Source of the DNA: Streptomyces camponoticapitis
GTDB taxonomy: Bacteria; Actinomycetota; Actinomycetes; Streptomycetales; Streptomycetaceae
Assembly: GCF_014646115.1 (NCBI RefSeq)
Contig: NZ_BMMV01000004.1
Span: forward strand, 343,187 to 407,186
Direction of reading: 5' to 3'
DNA: 64,000 nt
Shown here piece after piece: positions 16,825 to 25,943 of this stretch (position 1 is the first letter of the stretch; every line of letters begins with the position of its first letter). The translations under genes and the position numbers were made by a program. The notes below the pieces were generated by a model, which worked only from the letters and a program-made list of their open reading frames with translations, did no database searches and was not told the origin of the DNA.

Positions 16825-18306
16825 ATGCACACCGACACCGAGCGCTGCCTGCGTGCCGTCCGGTCCAAGGACGCGCGATTCGACGGATGGTTCTTCACCG
16901 CCGTCCTGACCACGGGTATCTACTGCCGCCCCAGCTGCCCGGTCGTGCCCCCGAAGGCCGAGAACATGGTCTTCCACCCGAGTGCGGCCGCCTGTCAGCA
17001 GGCCGGCTTCCGCGCCTGCAAGCGGTGCCGGCCGGACACCAGCCCCGGCTCGCCCGAGTGGAACGCCCGCGCCGACTCGGTCGCCCGCGCCATGCGCCTG
17101 ATCCAGGACGGGATCGTGGACCGCGAGGGAGTCACGGGACTCGCCGGGCGGCTCGGCTACTCGGAACGCCAGATCGAACGGCAGCTCCTCGCCGAACTCG
17201 GCGCGGGGCCGCTCGCGCTGGCGCGCGCCCAGCGGGCCCAGACGGCGCGGCTGCTCATCGAGACGACCGCGCTGCCGATGGCGCAGGTCGCCTTCGCCGC
17301 CGGGTTCTCGTCCATCCGCACCTTCAACGACACCGTCCGTGAGGTGTTCGCGCTCTCGCCGACCGGCCTGCGGACACGAGGGGCCAGGCGTTCGGACACC
17401 GCCCCCGAGGCCGGGACACCCGGGGTGATCTCCCTGCGGCTCCCCTTCCGCACACCGCTCAATCCCGACAACCTCTTCGGACATCTCGCGGCCACCGCCG
17501 TCCCCGGGGTCGAGGAGTGGCGGGACGGCGCGTACCGGCGCACGCTCTGTCTTCCGTACGGGCACGGCATCGTCGCCCTGACACCGAGGCCCGACCACAT
17601 CCGCTGCCGGCTCGCGCTGACGGACCCGCGCGATCTCACCGTCGCCATCAGCCGCTGCCGCCGCATGCTGGACCTGGACGCCGACCCGGTCGCCGTCGAC
17701 GAGCAGTTGCGTACCGACCCGCTGCTCGCGCCGCTGGTCGACAAGGCGCCCGGCCGCCGGGTGCCCGGCACCGTCGACGCCGCCGAGTTCGCCGTTCGCG
17801 CGGTACTCGGCCAGCAGGTGTCGACCGCCGCGGCCCGCACACACGCCGCGCGTCTCGTGAACGCCCACGGCACCCCCGTGGACGATCCCGAGGGCGGCCT
17901 CACCCATCTCTTCCCCACGCCCGGGGAGCTCGCCGAACTGGACCCCGAGGCCCTCGCGCTGCCGCGCAGCCGCCGCACCACGCTCATGACGCTGGTCGAG
18001 GCGCTGGCCGACGGCACGCTGCCGCTCGGCGCGGACAGCGACCGGGACGAGGCCAGGGCCCGCCTGCACGCGCTGCCCGGCTTCGGCCCGTGGACCGTCG
18101 AGGCGATCGCGATGCGCGCGCTCGGCGACCCCGACGCCTTTCTGCCGACGGATCTCGGTATGCGCCGTGCCGCGCGGGCACTCGGGCTGCCGTCGACACC
18201 CGCCGCGCTGACCGCGCGCGCCGCCGCCTGGCGGCCCTGGCGCGCGTACGCGGTCCAGTACCTCTGGGCCACCGAGGACCACGCCATCAACGTCCTTCCC
18301 GCATAA
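16825..18306 (+). CDS. alkA: Ada-AlkA fusion: methyl-phosphotriester sensor/AraC regulator with 3-methyladenine glycosylase
   Basis: A 493-residue DNA-alkylation repair protein with three modules. Residues 1-75 are the Ada zinc domain with four cysteines (YCRPSC, CKRC) that accepts methyl groups from phosphotriesters. Residues about 80-190 are an AraC-type double HTH (VTGLAGRLGYSERQIERQL, VAFAAGFSSIRTFNDTVREVF). Residues about 200-493 are an AlkA glycosylase with the HhH-GPD region LPGFGPWTVEAIAMRALGDPDAFLPTD and its catalytic Asp. The O6-methyltransferase half of classic Ada is encoded separately 13 nt downstream. It is expected to be self-activating upon alkylation damage. Confidence 0.93.
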   Translation: MHTDTERCLRAVRSKDARFDGWFFTAVLTTGIYCRPSCPVVPPKAENMVFHPSAAACQQAGFRACKRCRPDTSPGSPEWNARADSVARAMRLIQDGIVDREGVTGLAGRLGYSERQIERQLLAELGAGPLALARAQRAQTARLLIETTALPMAQVAFAAGFSSIRTFNDTVREVFALSPTGLRTRGARRSDTAPEAGTPGVISLRLPFRTPLNPDNLFGHLAATAVPGVEEWRDGAYRRTLCLPYGHGIVALTPRPDHIRCRLALTDPRDLTVAISRCRRMLDLDADPVAVDEQLRTDPLLAPLVDKAPGRRVPGTVDAAEFAVRAVLGQQVSTAAARTHAARLVNAHGTPVDDPEGGLTHLFPTPGELAELDPEALALPRSRRTTLMTLVEALADGTLPLGADSDRDEARARLHALPGFGPWTVEAIAMRALGDPDAFLPTDLGMRRAARALGLPSTPAALTARAAAWRPWRAYAVQYLWATEDHAINVLPA

Positions 18307-18319
18307 AGGAGTTCACCGC

Positions 18320-18874
18320 ATGACCAGCGGCATGACCAGCAGATCGCACACCGTGGTCGACAGCCCGTACGGGCCGCTGACGCTCGTGGCCACCGACGGG
18401 GTGCTGAGCGGTCTCTACATGGCCGGGCAACGCCATCGCCCGCCCCAGGAGAGCTTCGGCGAGGCCGACGCCCGGCCGTTCGACGGTGTGATCGACCAGC
18501 TCGACGAGTACTTCGCGGGCGGGCGCACCGAGTTCGACGTGCCGCTGCGGCTGCACGGCACACCGTTCCAGCGCGGTGTCTGGGAGCAACTGCTGGCCAT
18601 CCCGTACGGCGAGACGCGCAGTTACGGTCAACTGGCGGGCGCGCTGGGCAAGTCGGGGGCGTCGCGCGCGGTCGGACTGGCCAACGGCAGGAACCCGGTG
18701 GGCATCATCGTGCCGTGCCACCGGGTGATCGGATCGACGGGCGGCCTCACCGGATACGGCGGCGGGCTGGACCGCAAGCAGCGCCTGCTGGTCTTCGAGG
18801 GCGCGGCGAGCACGTTGGGCGCGGCGCCCGCCGGCACGATCACGAGGGCGGGCGTGGCGGGGACGCTCTTCTGA
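18320..18874 (+). CDS. ogt: Methylated-DNA-protein cysteine methyltransferase
   Basis: A suicide enzyme that removes O6-alkyl groups from guanine. The 184-residue protein has the HTH/active-site region TPFQRGVWEQLLAIPYGETRSYGQLA and the acceptor motif IIVPCHRVIGSTGGLTGYGGG. It starts 13 nt after the Ada-AlkA stop with an AAAGGAG Shine-Dalgarno, so the two form an adaptive-response operon. Confidence 0.95.
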   Translation: MTSGMTSRSHTVVDSPYGPLTLVATDGVLSGLYMAGQRHRPPQESFGEADARPFDGVIDQLDEYFAGGRTEFDVPLRLHGTPFQRGVWEQLLAIPYGETRSYGQLAGALGKSGASRAVGLANGRNPVGIIVPCHRVIGSTGGLTGYGGGLDRKQRLLVFEGAASTLGAAPAGTITRAGVAGTLF

Positions 18875-18907
18875 CGACCCCGCGCCCGCCCGACCCGCCC
18901 CGGGCCG

Positions 18908-19633
18908 TCAGCTCGCGTGGAACCGCTTCAGCAGCGCGGGCAGCGCCGTACCGATCGGCTCGCGGATGACCTCGTCGGCCTGCCCGTCGTACGGCGTCGG
19001 CTCGGCGTTCACGATCAGGAGCCGCGCGCCGTGCTCGGCCGCGATCCCCGCGAGCGAGGCGGCGGGCTGCACCTGGAGCGTGGTGCCGACGGCGATGAAG
19101 ACGTCACACGCCTTGGTGATCGACATGGCCTGCCCGAGCACCTCCGGATCCAGCCGTTCGCCGAACATCACCGTCGCCGACTTCAGGACGGCACCGCACA
19201 CGGTGCACGGCGGATCCTCCTCGCCCGCCTCGACCCGGGCCAGCGCCTCCTCCATCGTGGAGCGGGCGTGACACCCGGTGCACACCACCGCCCGCGCCGT
19301 GCCGTGCAGTTCGAGCACCTTACGGGCGGGCGTGCCGGCGAGCTGGTGGAGCCCGTCGACGTTCTGGGTGATCACCCGGACCGCCCCGTCGACCGCCTGG
19401 TCGAGCTCGGCGACGGCTCGGTGGGCGACATTCGGCCGGGCGCGGAAGGCCGGGCTGTCCCGGCGCATCCGCCACGAACGGCGGCGGATGTCCGGGTCGT
19501 TCATGTACGTGTCGTACGTGACGAGCTTCTCGGCCCCGGGATCGCGCCGCCACACGCCGCCCGGACCGCGGTAGTCGGGAATGCCGGAGTCGGTGGAGAT
19601 CCCGGCGCCGCTGAAAATCGCGACGAGAGTCAT
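18908..19633 (-). CDS. Sir2-type NAD-dependent protein deacylase
   Basis: A sirtuin of 241 residues. NAD binding is shown by FSGAGISTDSGIPDYRG and TQNVDGLH, the catalytic His by LELHGTARAVVC, and the Zn-binding Cys pairs by CTGC and CTVC. The C-terminal VGTTLQVQPAA and LLIVNAEPTPYD are typical. It presumably deacylates proteins such as acyl-CoA synthetases. It is convergent with ogt and followed by no clear hairpin. Confidence 0.93.
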   Translation of the reverse strand: MTLVAIFSGAGISTDSGIPDYRGPGGVWRRDPGAEKLVTYDTYMNDPDIRRRSWRMRRDSPAFRARPNVAHRAVAELDQAVDGAVRVITQNVDGLHQLAGTPARKVLELHGTARAVVCTGCHARSTMEEALARVEAGEEDPPCTVCGAVLKSATVMFGERLDPEVLGQAMSITKACDVFIAVGTTLQVQPAASLAGIAAEHGARLLIVNAEPTPYDGQADEVIREPIGTALPALLKRFHAS

Positions 19634-19680
19634 GCCGCGAGGGTACGCAGCGGAGCCGGGACGGGGCGACAAGATATGCG

Positions 19681-20994
19681 TCAGGGCTGGTGGATGTGGC
19701 CCACGTGCCCGATGTGACCGGGATGGGGCGCGTGGCCGGGGTAGTCGGAGTCTTCGGTCGTGCCGTCGGTGACGGCCGTGGGGACCGGGGCGAAGGGGGT
19801 CGGCACCTCGCCCGTCCAGCGGTTCATCACCGCCTTGCCCGTCTGCTTGGTGACACCGTCCTCCACGACCGTGCCGGCCTCCGCGAGGTAGTACCGGCCG
19901 TCGTCGAGCGAGACCAGACCGTACTGGCCGGTGGACTCCCAGCCGTACGTACCGGACGCGGGGTGGTGCAGCCCCCGTGCGAGCAGCGGCAGCAGCCGCC
20001 CGCGTTCGGGCTCCGGCTGGCCGGCGACGGGCCCGGAGACCGGGCGCCTGGAACCGTCCAGGACGAAGAGCGAGTAGTTCGGGAACTGGGTCTTGGTCCC
20101 CTTGTACGCGGCCAGCAGCCAGTTGCCGGTGTACGCGTCGTAGTCGAGGTTCTGCACGCCGTAGGTGGTGTTGCCGGTGTAGCTGAAGTACTTGCCGTCG
20201 GGCGAGCCGGGGCCGCTGGTGTGCGGGTCGGCCTCGGTGAGCGGGCGCTCGTACTTCTTCCAGCGCCGGATGTCGTACTGGAGCAGGACCTGGTTGTCGT
20301 TGTCCTGCCGGGTGGTGTTGGCGTAGACGCCGTACGCGACGGTGAGCAGCGCCCGCGACGGGCGGTGTGCGGCGCCGCGGCGCTTGTCGTCGAAGGCCGG
20401 GCCGAAGGCGACGCCGTCGATGCCGCTGCATCCGTAGCGGTGGTCGGCCGTCTTCGCGGTGTCGCCGTCGAAGACGCCGTTGCCGTCCATGTCGGCCGTG
20501 TAGTCCTCCACGACCTCCTTCAGATGGACGGTGGTCACGACACCGGTCGTCTCGGCGTCCATGTCCATCGCGGTGATGCGGTCACCGTCGAAGATCGCGA
20601 TGTAGAAGGCCTTGGCCGCCTTGTACTCCAGGGAGCCGTAGACCCTGCCGTCCTCGGTGTTGAAGTCCAGGTCTCCGAGGTGCCCGGTGAAGCCGGTGAC
20701 CGAGCCGACCGGCTTGCCGGTGAGGTCGGTCTTGACGAGGAGGTTGGTGAACGAGAAGTACATGAAGCCCTTGCGGCGGTCGACGGCCATGCCCTGGACA
20801 TGGCCCGACTTCCAGGCGCCGCCGTCCACGGTGGTCGGGAGCGCGGGGAGCCGGCCGGGGCCCGAGGGCTTGGTGGACACCGGTTCGGAGCCGGCGCCGG
20901 CCCTCACCGTGTCCGCCGCGGCGGTTCCCGCGCCCGCCGCCACAACCGCCGTCGTGAGCAGTGTGGTCAGCAAGCCGCGAATCTGACGTCGCAT
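19681..20994 (-). CDS. Secreted protein with histidine-rich C-terminal tail
   Basis: Function not recognised. The 437-residue product begins with a Sec signal peptide (MRRQIRGLLTTLLTTAVVAAGAGTAAA) and a GGAGGG Shine-Dalgarno. The body contains repeated short beta-type segments (QGMAVDRRKGFMYFSF, HLGDLDFNTEDGRVYGSLEY, FIAIF-like strands, KYFSYTGNTTYGVQNLDYD, YGLVSLDDGRYYLAEAG), suggestive of a beta-propeller. DYTADMDGNGVFDGD resembles a calcium-binding loop. The end, HAPHPGHIGHVGHIHQP, has six His in 17 residues and could bind Zn, Ni or Cu. No catalytic motif is evident. Confidence 0.75.
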   Translation of the reverse strand: MRRQIRGLLTTLLTTAVVAAGAGTAAADTVRAGAGSEPVSTKPSGPGRLPALPTTVDGGAWKSGHVQGMAVDRRKGFMYFSFTNLLVKTDLTGKPVGSVTGFTGHLGDLDFNTEDGRVYGSLEYKAAKAFYIAIFDGDRITAMDMDAETTGVVTTVHLKEVVEDYTADMDGNGVFDGDTAKTADHRYGCSGIDGVAFGPAFDDKRRGAAHRPSRALLTVAYGVYANTTRQDNDNQVLLQYDIRRWKKYERPLTEADPHTSGPGSPDGKYFSYTGNTTYGVQNLDYDAYTGNWLLAAYKGTKTQFPNYSLFVLDGSRRPVSGPVAGQPEPERGRLLPLLARGLHHPASGTYGWESTGQYGLVSLDDGRYYLAEAGTVVEDGVTKQTGKAVMNRWTGEVPTPFAPVPTAVTDGTTEDSDYPGHAPHPGHIGHVGHIHQP

Positions 20995-21162
20995 GTTCCC
21001 TCCGGTGTCCTGGGCCTGGGATTCTGGATCATGCAGGGCGCTCGTGCACGGCGGGCCAACGCGGGGTGAAGGGGTGTCAGCCGGAAGCGGACCACCGGGC
21101 GGCGCGTACATGACATATGAGAACAGCTCCCGCCGCACCCGTCACCACCGCGCGCACACGGA

Positions 21163-21711
21163 TCATCCGACCCGGCGGCCGTTCTCCAACTCCGCGGCGC
21201 CCGAGCCGGTTTCGAGCACATCGAGCCCCGCGAGAACGCGGCCGGCGAGAGATCCGATCATCAGATCTGGAATCTGGGCGCGGCTCACCAGCCGCCAGGA
21301 GAGCAACTCCTCGTGCTGAAGCCGGATCGCGCCGAGCCGTTCCTCGTCCAGGACCCCGCCGTCGTACAGATACGCGACGATGGCCGGCCGGTCCGGCGCC
21401 TGCGACCAGTCCACCGCGAGCAACGGCCCCAACTCGACGTCCAGCCCGATCTCTTCGAACGTCTCGCGCCGCGCGGCCTGACGCGGCGTCTCACCCCCGT
21501 CGGACTCGACGGTCCCGCCGGGCAGCGCCCAGCCCGGCCGGTAGTTGGGCTCGACGATCAGTACCCGCCCCTCCTCGTCCCGGAAGAGCGCGGCGGCCCC
21601 GCAGAGGACGCGGGGGAGTCCGGCGATATAGGTGAGGTAGTCGGCGTCGCGAGAGGTCGTCACGCGGAAAGCGTAGATCAGAGGCACCTGGGGGCGCCGA
21701 AACCGGCCCAT
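21163..21711 (-). CDS. NUDIX hydrolase
   Basis: A 182-residue pyrophosphohydrolase. The NUDIX box is GGTVESDGGETPRQAARRETFEEIGLD (residues about 68-94), with the REx2EExG metal-binding core and two residues inserted before the first Glu compared with the strict consensus. The start at 21711 has GGAGG upstream; a GTG nearer VTTSRDADYL is possible. The substrate is unknown. It is divergent from glycerate kinase. Confidence 0.87.
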   Translation of the reverse strand: MGRFRRPQVPLIYAFRVTTSRDADYLTYIAGLPRVLCGAAALFRDEEGRVLIVEPNYRPGWALPGGTVESDGGETPRQAARRETFEEIGLDVELGPLLAVDWSQAPDRPAIVAYLYDGGVLDEERLGAIRLQHEELLSWRLVSRAQIPDLMIGSLAGRVLAGLDVLETGSGAAELENGRRVG

Positions 21712-21849
21712 GTCGTTCCTCCGATTATGGGAGCTTTGCCTGTTCTTCTTGTGGTGCGGACGCGGGGGCGCTTCCCGTGGGCAGGAAGCCACCCGGCCGG
21801 ATAGGGTCGGTGCGGCGCGACTGCCTGTTCGAAAGCAAGGGATGACAAG

Positions 21850-23004
21850 GTGACGGACGGAGCAGTAACCGAGGCCGCGCACGTGCTCGTCGCGGCGGAC
21901 AAGTTCAAGGGGTCGCTCACGGCCGTACAGGTCGCCGAGCGGGTGACGGCCGGGCTGCGCCAGGTCGTCCCCGGCCTCGACGTCGTGGCGCTGCCCGTCG
22001 CCGACGGCGGTGACGGCACCGTCGCAGCGGCGGTGGCGGCCGGGTTCGAACGCCGGGAGGTACGGGTCACCGGACCGCTCGGTGACGAGCTGACCGCGGC
22101 GTACGCGCTCCGCGACGGCACGGCCGTCGTGGAGATGGCGGAGGCGTCGGGCCTCCAGCACCTGCCCGCCGGGGTCTTCGCGCCCCTCACCGCCGGGACG
22201 TACGGCTCCGGCGAACTGCTGCGCGCCGCGCTCGACGCGGGCGCGCGCACCGTCGTCTTCGGTGTCGGCGGCAGCGCCACGACGGACGGCGGCGCGGGGA
22301 TGCTGGCCGCGCTCGGCGGGCGCTTCCTCGACGCGGACGGGCAGCCGGTGGGCCCCGGCGGCGGCGGACTGCGGGAGCTCGCCACGGTGGACCTGTCCGG
22401 GCTCGACCCCCGTATCGCGGAGACGGACATCGTCCTCGCCAGCGATGTCGACAACCCGCTGACCGGTCCGAAGGGAGCCCCCGCGGTCTACGGGCCGCAG
22501 AAGGGCGCGTCCCCCGAGGACGTCGCCACGCTCGACGCGGCTCTCGCGCACTACGCGCGCCTCCTGGGGACGACCCTCGGCGCCAGGGCCGCCGAGTCCG
22601 CGCTCTCACCCGGCGCGGGGGCCGCGGGCGGTATCGGGTACGGCGCCCTCGTCGGCCTCGGCGCGAGTTTCCGGCCCGGCATCGAGGTCATGCTCGACGT
22701 GCTCGGCTTCGGTCCCGCGCTCTCCCGCGCCACGCTCGTCATCACCGGCGAGGGATCGCTGGACGAGCAGACGCTGCACGGGAAGGCCCCGGCGGGCGTC
22801 GCGGCGGCGGCCCGCGCGAAGAACATCGAGGTGATCGCGGTCTGCGGCCGCCTGGCCCTGCGTCCGGAGGCCCTGGGCCGCGCCGGTATCCGCCGCGCGT
22901 ACGCCCTGACGGAGCTGGAACCGGACCCGGCACGCTGCATGGCGGAGGCGGGCCCGCTGCTGGAACGCGTGGCATCGAACATCGCGCGCGATTTCCTGAC
23001 CTGA
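21850..23004 (+). CDS. Glycerate kinase (GK-II/GarK family)
   Basis: ATP-dependent phosphorylation of D-glycerate, feeding photorespiration-like glyoxylate or allantoin-derived carbon into glycolysis. The 384-residue sequence starts with LVAADKFKGSLTAVQVAERV, then VADGGDGT, VFGVGGSATTDGGAGMLAALG and ITGEGSLDEQTLHGKAPAGVA, all diagnostic of the family. The start is GTG. It is monocistronic, followed by a 463-nt gap. Confidence 0.93.
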   Translation: MTDGAVTEAAHVLVAADKFKGSLTAVQVAERVTAGLRQVVPGLDVVALPVADGGDGTVAAAVAAGFERREVRVTGPLGDELTAAYALRDGTAVVEMAEASGLQHLPAGVFAPLTAGTYGSGELLRAALDAGARTVVFGVGGSATTDGGAGMLAALGGRFLDADGQPVGPGGGGLRELATVDLSGLDPRIAETDIVLASDVDNPLTGPKGAPAVYGPQKGASPEDVATLDAALAHYARLLGTTLGARAAESALSPGAGAAGGIGYGALVGLGASFRPGIEVMLDVLGFGPALSRATLVITGEGSLDEQTLHGKAPAGVAAAARAKNIEVIAVCGRLALRPEALGRAGIRRAYALTELEPDPARCMAEAGPLLERVASNIARDFLT

Positions 23005-23467
23005 CGCAAGACGGACGAGAACGCCGCCGGGGCCGGCTCCGGGGCGACCGCCCCGCGGCCTCCTGTCGCCGACGGGGCGCCGGGGCCGGGGCGTACCGCG
23101 CGAGATCGCGCGGCGACTGGTTCGCCCGGGCCCGGCTCGCGGCGGTTCGAGTCCGGGGTCCGCGGGTCGCGTGACTCGCGGGGGCCCTTGTCCCCGGCGC
23201 CCCGGCGCCGGCACGGGACTGCTCCTCCCTGGCCCTCCGTAGCCGTCCAGGCGCGGGAGCCCCCTCCGCTGCGCCGGTCGGCTGAGTACGCCGCCCCCCC
23301 CATGAGCCGATCCCGCCTCGCCACGCGCCGAACCGGCCCCCGCGGGCCGATCCGCGCGGCCCCGGCCGCCGGCCGTCTGCCGAGACCCTTTCGCGCCCGG
23401 TCCGCGCGCGGGAATACATGACTGGTCATGTTGTTGTCGGTGAGGACACCGCAGAAAGGCGGACATC
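23005..23467. other. Intergenic; palindrome at its right end
   Basis: GC-rich, with no gene supported by family resemblance. Confidence 0.4.
23416..23431. promoter_or_regulatory. Palindrome before the LLM gene, candidate MarR operator
   Basis: ACATGAC (23416-23422) and GTCATGT (23425-23431) form a perfect 7-bp inverted repeat with a 2-nt centre, 37 nt before the ATG at 23468. The size suits a MarR dimer, and a MarR gene is second in this operon. Confidence 0.55.
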
Positions 23468-24655
23468 ATGCAGTTCGGAATCTTCACCGTCGGCGACATC
23501 GCCCCCGACCCCGTCACCGGGCACACACAGAGCGAGGCCGAGCGGATCAGCAACCTCGTGCGCATCGCGCGGAAGGCCGACGAGGTCGGGCTGGACGTGT
23601 TCGCGCTCGGGGAGCACCACAACCCGCCCTTCATCCCCTCCTCGCCCACCACCCTCCTCGCGCACATCGCGGCGCTGACGGAGCGGATCATCCTCAGCAC
23701 CTCGGTCACGCTCATGACGACGAACGACCCGGTGAAGATCGCCGAGGACTACGCCATGCTCCAGCACGTCGCGAAGGGCCGGCTGGACCTGATGACGGGG
23801 CGCGGCAACACGGTCCCCGTCTACCCGTGGTTCGGCAAGGACATCCGCCAGGGCGTGGCCCTGGCCCTGGAGAACTACAACCTCGTGCACCGGCTCTGGC
23901 GGGAGGACGTCGTCGACTGGGAGGGCCGGTTCCGCACCCCGCTCCAGGGCTTCACCTCGACCCCCCGCCCGCTGGACGACGTGCCGCCGTTCGTGTGGCA
24001 CGGCTCCATCCGCACCCCCGAGATCGCCGAGCAGGCCGCGTACTACGGCAACGGGTACTTCGCGAACCATGTCCTCGCGCCGAACTTCCACTTCAAACCG
24101 CTCGTGGAGCTCTACCGCGAACGGTTCGAGCACTACGAGCACGGCACGAAGGAGCAGGCCATCGTCGGTCTCGGCGGACAGGGCTTCATCGCCAGGCGCT
24201 CGCAGGACGCCGTGAACACCTTCCGCCCGTACTTCGAGAACTATCCGCTGTTCCGGGGCACGAGGCTGGAGGACTACATGCACGGCACCCCACTGAGCGT
24301 CGGCAGCCCGCAGGAGGTCATCGAGAAGACCCTCACCTTCCAGGAGGGCTTCGGGGACTACCAGCGCCAGCTCTGGTCCCTGGACAGCATGGGGCTCCCC
24401 GTCGAGATGGCCCTCGAACAGGTCGAGCTGCTCGGCACCGAGGTCGTTCCCGTGCTGCGCAAAGAGATGGCCGCCCGCCGCAAGCCCGGCGCGCCGGAGG
24501 CCCCCACGCACCAGAGCCTTGTCCGGGCGAAGTACGGCGACGCCGAGCCGCGCGCCCCGCGCCCGAACCCCAACCGCGGCGACAACCTCTCCGGGACGTC
24601 CCCGTACCAGGACAGCGACCCCGAGGTCCAGGCTCTCTTCCCGCAGGTGATCTGA
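23468..24655 (+). CDS. LLM-class FMN-dependent monooxygenase
   Basis: A 395-residue luciferase-like protein (MQFGIFTVGDIAPD, GLDVFALGEHHNPPF, RIILSTSVTLMTTNDP, GRLDLMTGRGNT). The C-terminal extension rich in Pro/Asn/Asp (about residues 350-395) is typical of the actinobacterial CE1758-like group, which is encoded with an FMN reductase. Here the reductase gene lies two genes downstream, giving a two-component flavin monooxygenase. The substrate is unknown. The Shine-Dalgarno is GAAAGG. Confidence 0.88.
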   Translation: MQFGIFTVGDIAPDPVTGHTQSEAERISNLVRIARKADEVGLDVFALGEHHNPPFIPSSPTTLLAHIAALTERIILSTSVTLMTTNDPVKIAEDYAMLQHVAKGRLDLMTGRGNTVPVYPWFGKDIRQGVALALENYNLVHRLWREDVVDWEGRFRTPLQGFTSTPRPLDDVPPFVWHGSIRTPEIAEQAAYYGNGYFANHVLAPNFHFKPLVELYRERFEHYEHGTKEQAIVGLGGQGFIARRSQDAVNTFRPYFENYPLFRGTRLEDYMHGTPLSVGSPQEVIEKTLTFQEGFGDYQRQLWSLDSMGLPVEMALEQVELLGTEVVPVLRKEMAARRKPGAPEAPTHQSLVRAKYGDAEPRAPRPNPNRGDNLSGTSPYQDSDPEVQALFPQVI

Positions 24656-24657
24656 GC

Positions 24658-25143
24658 GTGGACGGCGACGTACGACTGGCGAACGAGGCCTGGGAGACCC
24701 TGTTCCGGGCCCAGGCCACCATCGCCCGCGAGTTCACCGAGGCGGACACCTGGGGCGGCATGCCGCCCCGGGACTACAGCGTGCTCTACGCCCTGTCCAC
24801 CGCGCCGGAGGGGCTGCGGATCACGGAGCTGGGTGAGGACGTGCTCCTCACCCAGCCCGGAATGTCGCGCATGATCGTCCGGCTGGAGTCCCGCGGCCTG
24901 GTCGAGCGCCGGGACGATCCGGACGACGCGCGCGCCTGCCGCATCCGCCTCACCCCGGCGGGTGTCGAGACCCAGCGGCGCCTCGGTACCGCCCACGCAC
25001 GGCACATCGCCCGCGCGATGAGCCGGGCGCTCGACCGCGAGCAGCTCAAGACCCTCCAGGACCTCTGCCGGGCGCTGCTCGACGCCGCCCCCGCACCTCA
25101 GCGACCCACCACCGCACGGCGCACCGAACGGAGCAACCCATGA
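24658..25143 (+). CDS. MarR-family transcriptional regulator
   Basis: A 161-residue winged-helix repressor. The DNA-binding part reads LRITELGEDVLLTQPGMSRMIVRLESRGLVERRDDPDDARACRIRLTPAG. GTG at 24658 begins 2 nt after the LLM stop, and the gene's end overlaps the FMN-reductase ATG by 4 nt, so it is embedded in the operon it probably controls through the palindrome at 23416-23431. Confidence 0.92.
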   Translation: MDGDVRLANEAWETLFRAQATIAREFTEADTWGGMPPRDYSVLYALSTAPEGLRITELGEDVLLTQPGMSRMIVRLESRGLVERRDDPDDARACRIRLTPAGVETQRRLGTAHARHIARAMSRALDREQLKTLQDLCRALLDAAPAPQRPTTARRTERSNP

Positions 25144-25943
25144 CCACCCCGCCGCCCGCCACGACACAGGACGCTCAGCACGACGGCGCCGGTGAGCCGG
25201 TGCGCATCGTGATCGTGAGCGCCGGGGTCAGCGAACCGTCCTCGACCCGGCTGCTCGCCGACCGGACCGCCCAGAAGACCCTCGACCTGCTCCGTGAGTC
25301 CGGTGTGCCCGCGACCGCGAGCGTCATCGAGCTGGCGCCGCTCGCCACCCACATCGCACGGGCGATAGTCTCCGGATTCCCCGACGCCGAACTGCGTGCG
25401 GCCATCGACCGGCTGGCGTCCGCCGACGCCGTGATCGCGAGCACACCGGTCTACAAGGCCGGGATCAGCGGTCTGTTCAAGTCCTTCGCCGACATCCTCG
25501 ACAACGATCTGCTCATCGCCAAGCCGGTCGTCCTCGCGGCGACCGCCGGCACCGCCCGGCACGCGATGGTCGTCGACGACCAACTGCGGCCTCTCTTCGC
25601 CTTCCTGCGCACGATGCCCGTGCCGACCTCCCTGTTCGCCGCGTCCGAGGACTGGGGATCGCCCGCGCTGGGGGAGCGGATCGGGCGCGCGGCCACCGAA
25701 CTGGTCGTGCTGCTGCGCAGCGGAGCGAGCAGGGAGATGGCCGACAGCGCCTGGAGCGGATACCAGCACCAGTTCGCCGGCAACGCCACCCGCGCCGAAC
25801 GCGAGAGCGCCGACGTCGACTTCACCACCGACCTCATGCGCCTGGCCGCCGGGGGCGCCGTCACCCCGGCGTCAGCCGGAACGCGTCAAGGGCCAGCGTC
25901 ATCTCGATCAGGTCCCGGGGGCGCGACAGCGAACGCGACGTGA
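25140..25943 (+). CDS. NADPH-dependent FMN reductase
   Basis: A flavodoxin-like reductase of 267 residues (IVIVSAGVSEPSSTRLLADR for phosphate binding, STPVYKAGISGLFKSFADIL, VVLAATAGTARHAMVVDDQLRPLF). It supplies reduced FMN to the LLM monooxygenase two genes upstream. The last 27 codons (from about 25861) lack family character and lie antisense to the end of pucR, so the stop has probably drifted downstream by readthrough. Translationally coupled to marR (ATGA overlap). Confidence 0.9.
   Translation: MTTPPPATTQDAQHDGAGEPVRIVIVSAGVSEPSSTRLLADRTAQKTLDLLRESGVPATASVIELAPLATHIARAIVSGFPDAELRAAIDRLASADAVIASTPVYKAGISGLFKSFADILDNDLLIAKPVVLAATAGTARHAMVVDDQLRPLFAFLRTMPVPTSLFAASEDWGSPALGERIGRAATELVVLLRSGASREMADSAWSGYQHQFAGNATRAERESADVDFTTDLMRLAAGGAVTPASAGTRQGPASSRSGPGGATANAT

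Noticed and set aside
15388..18282. 964-codon minus-strand frame
   Set aside because: Antisense to hydrolase and Ada-AlkA genes; composition is Arg/Gly/Val-rich with no domain pattern.
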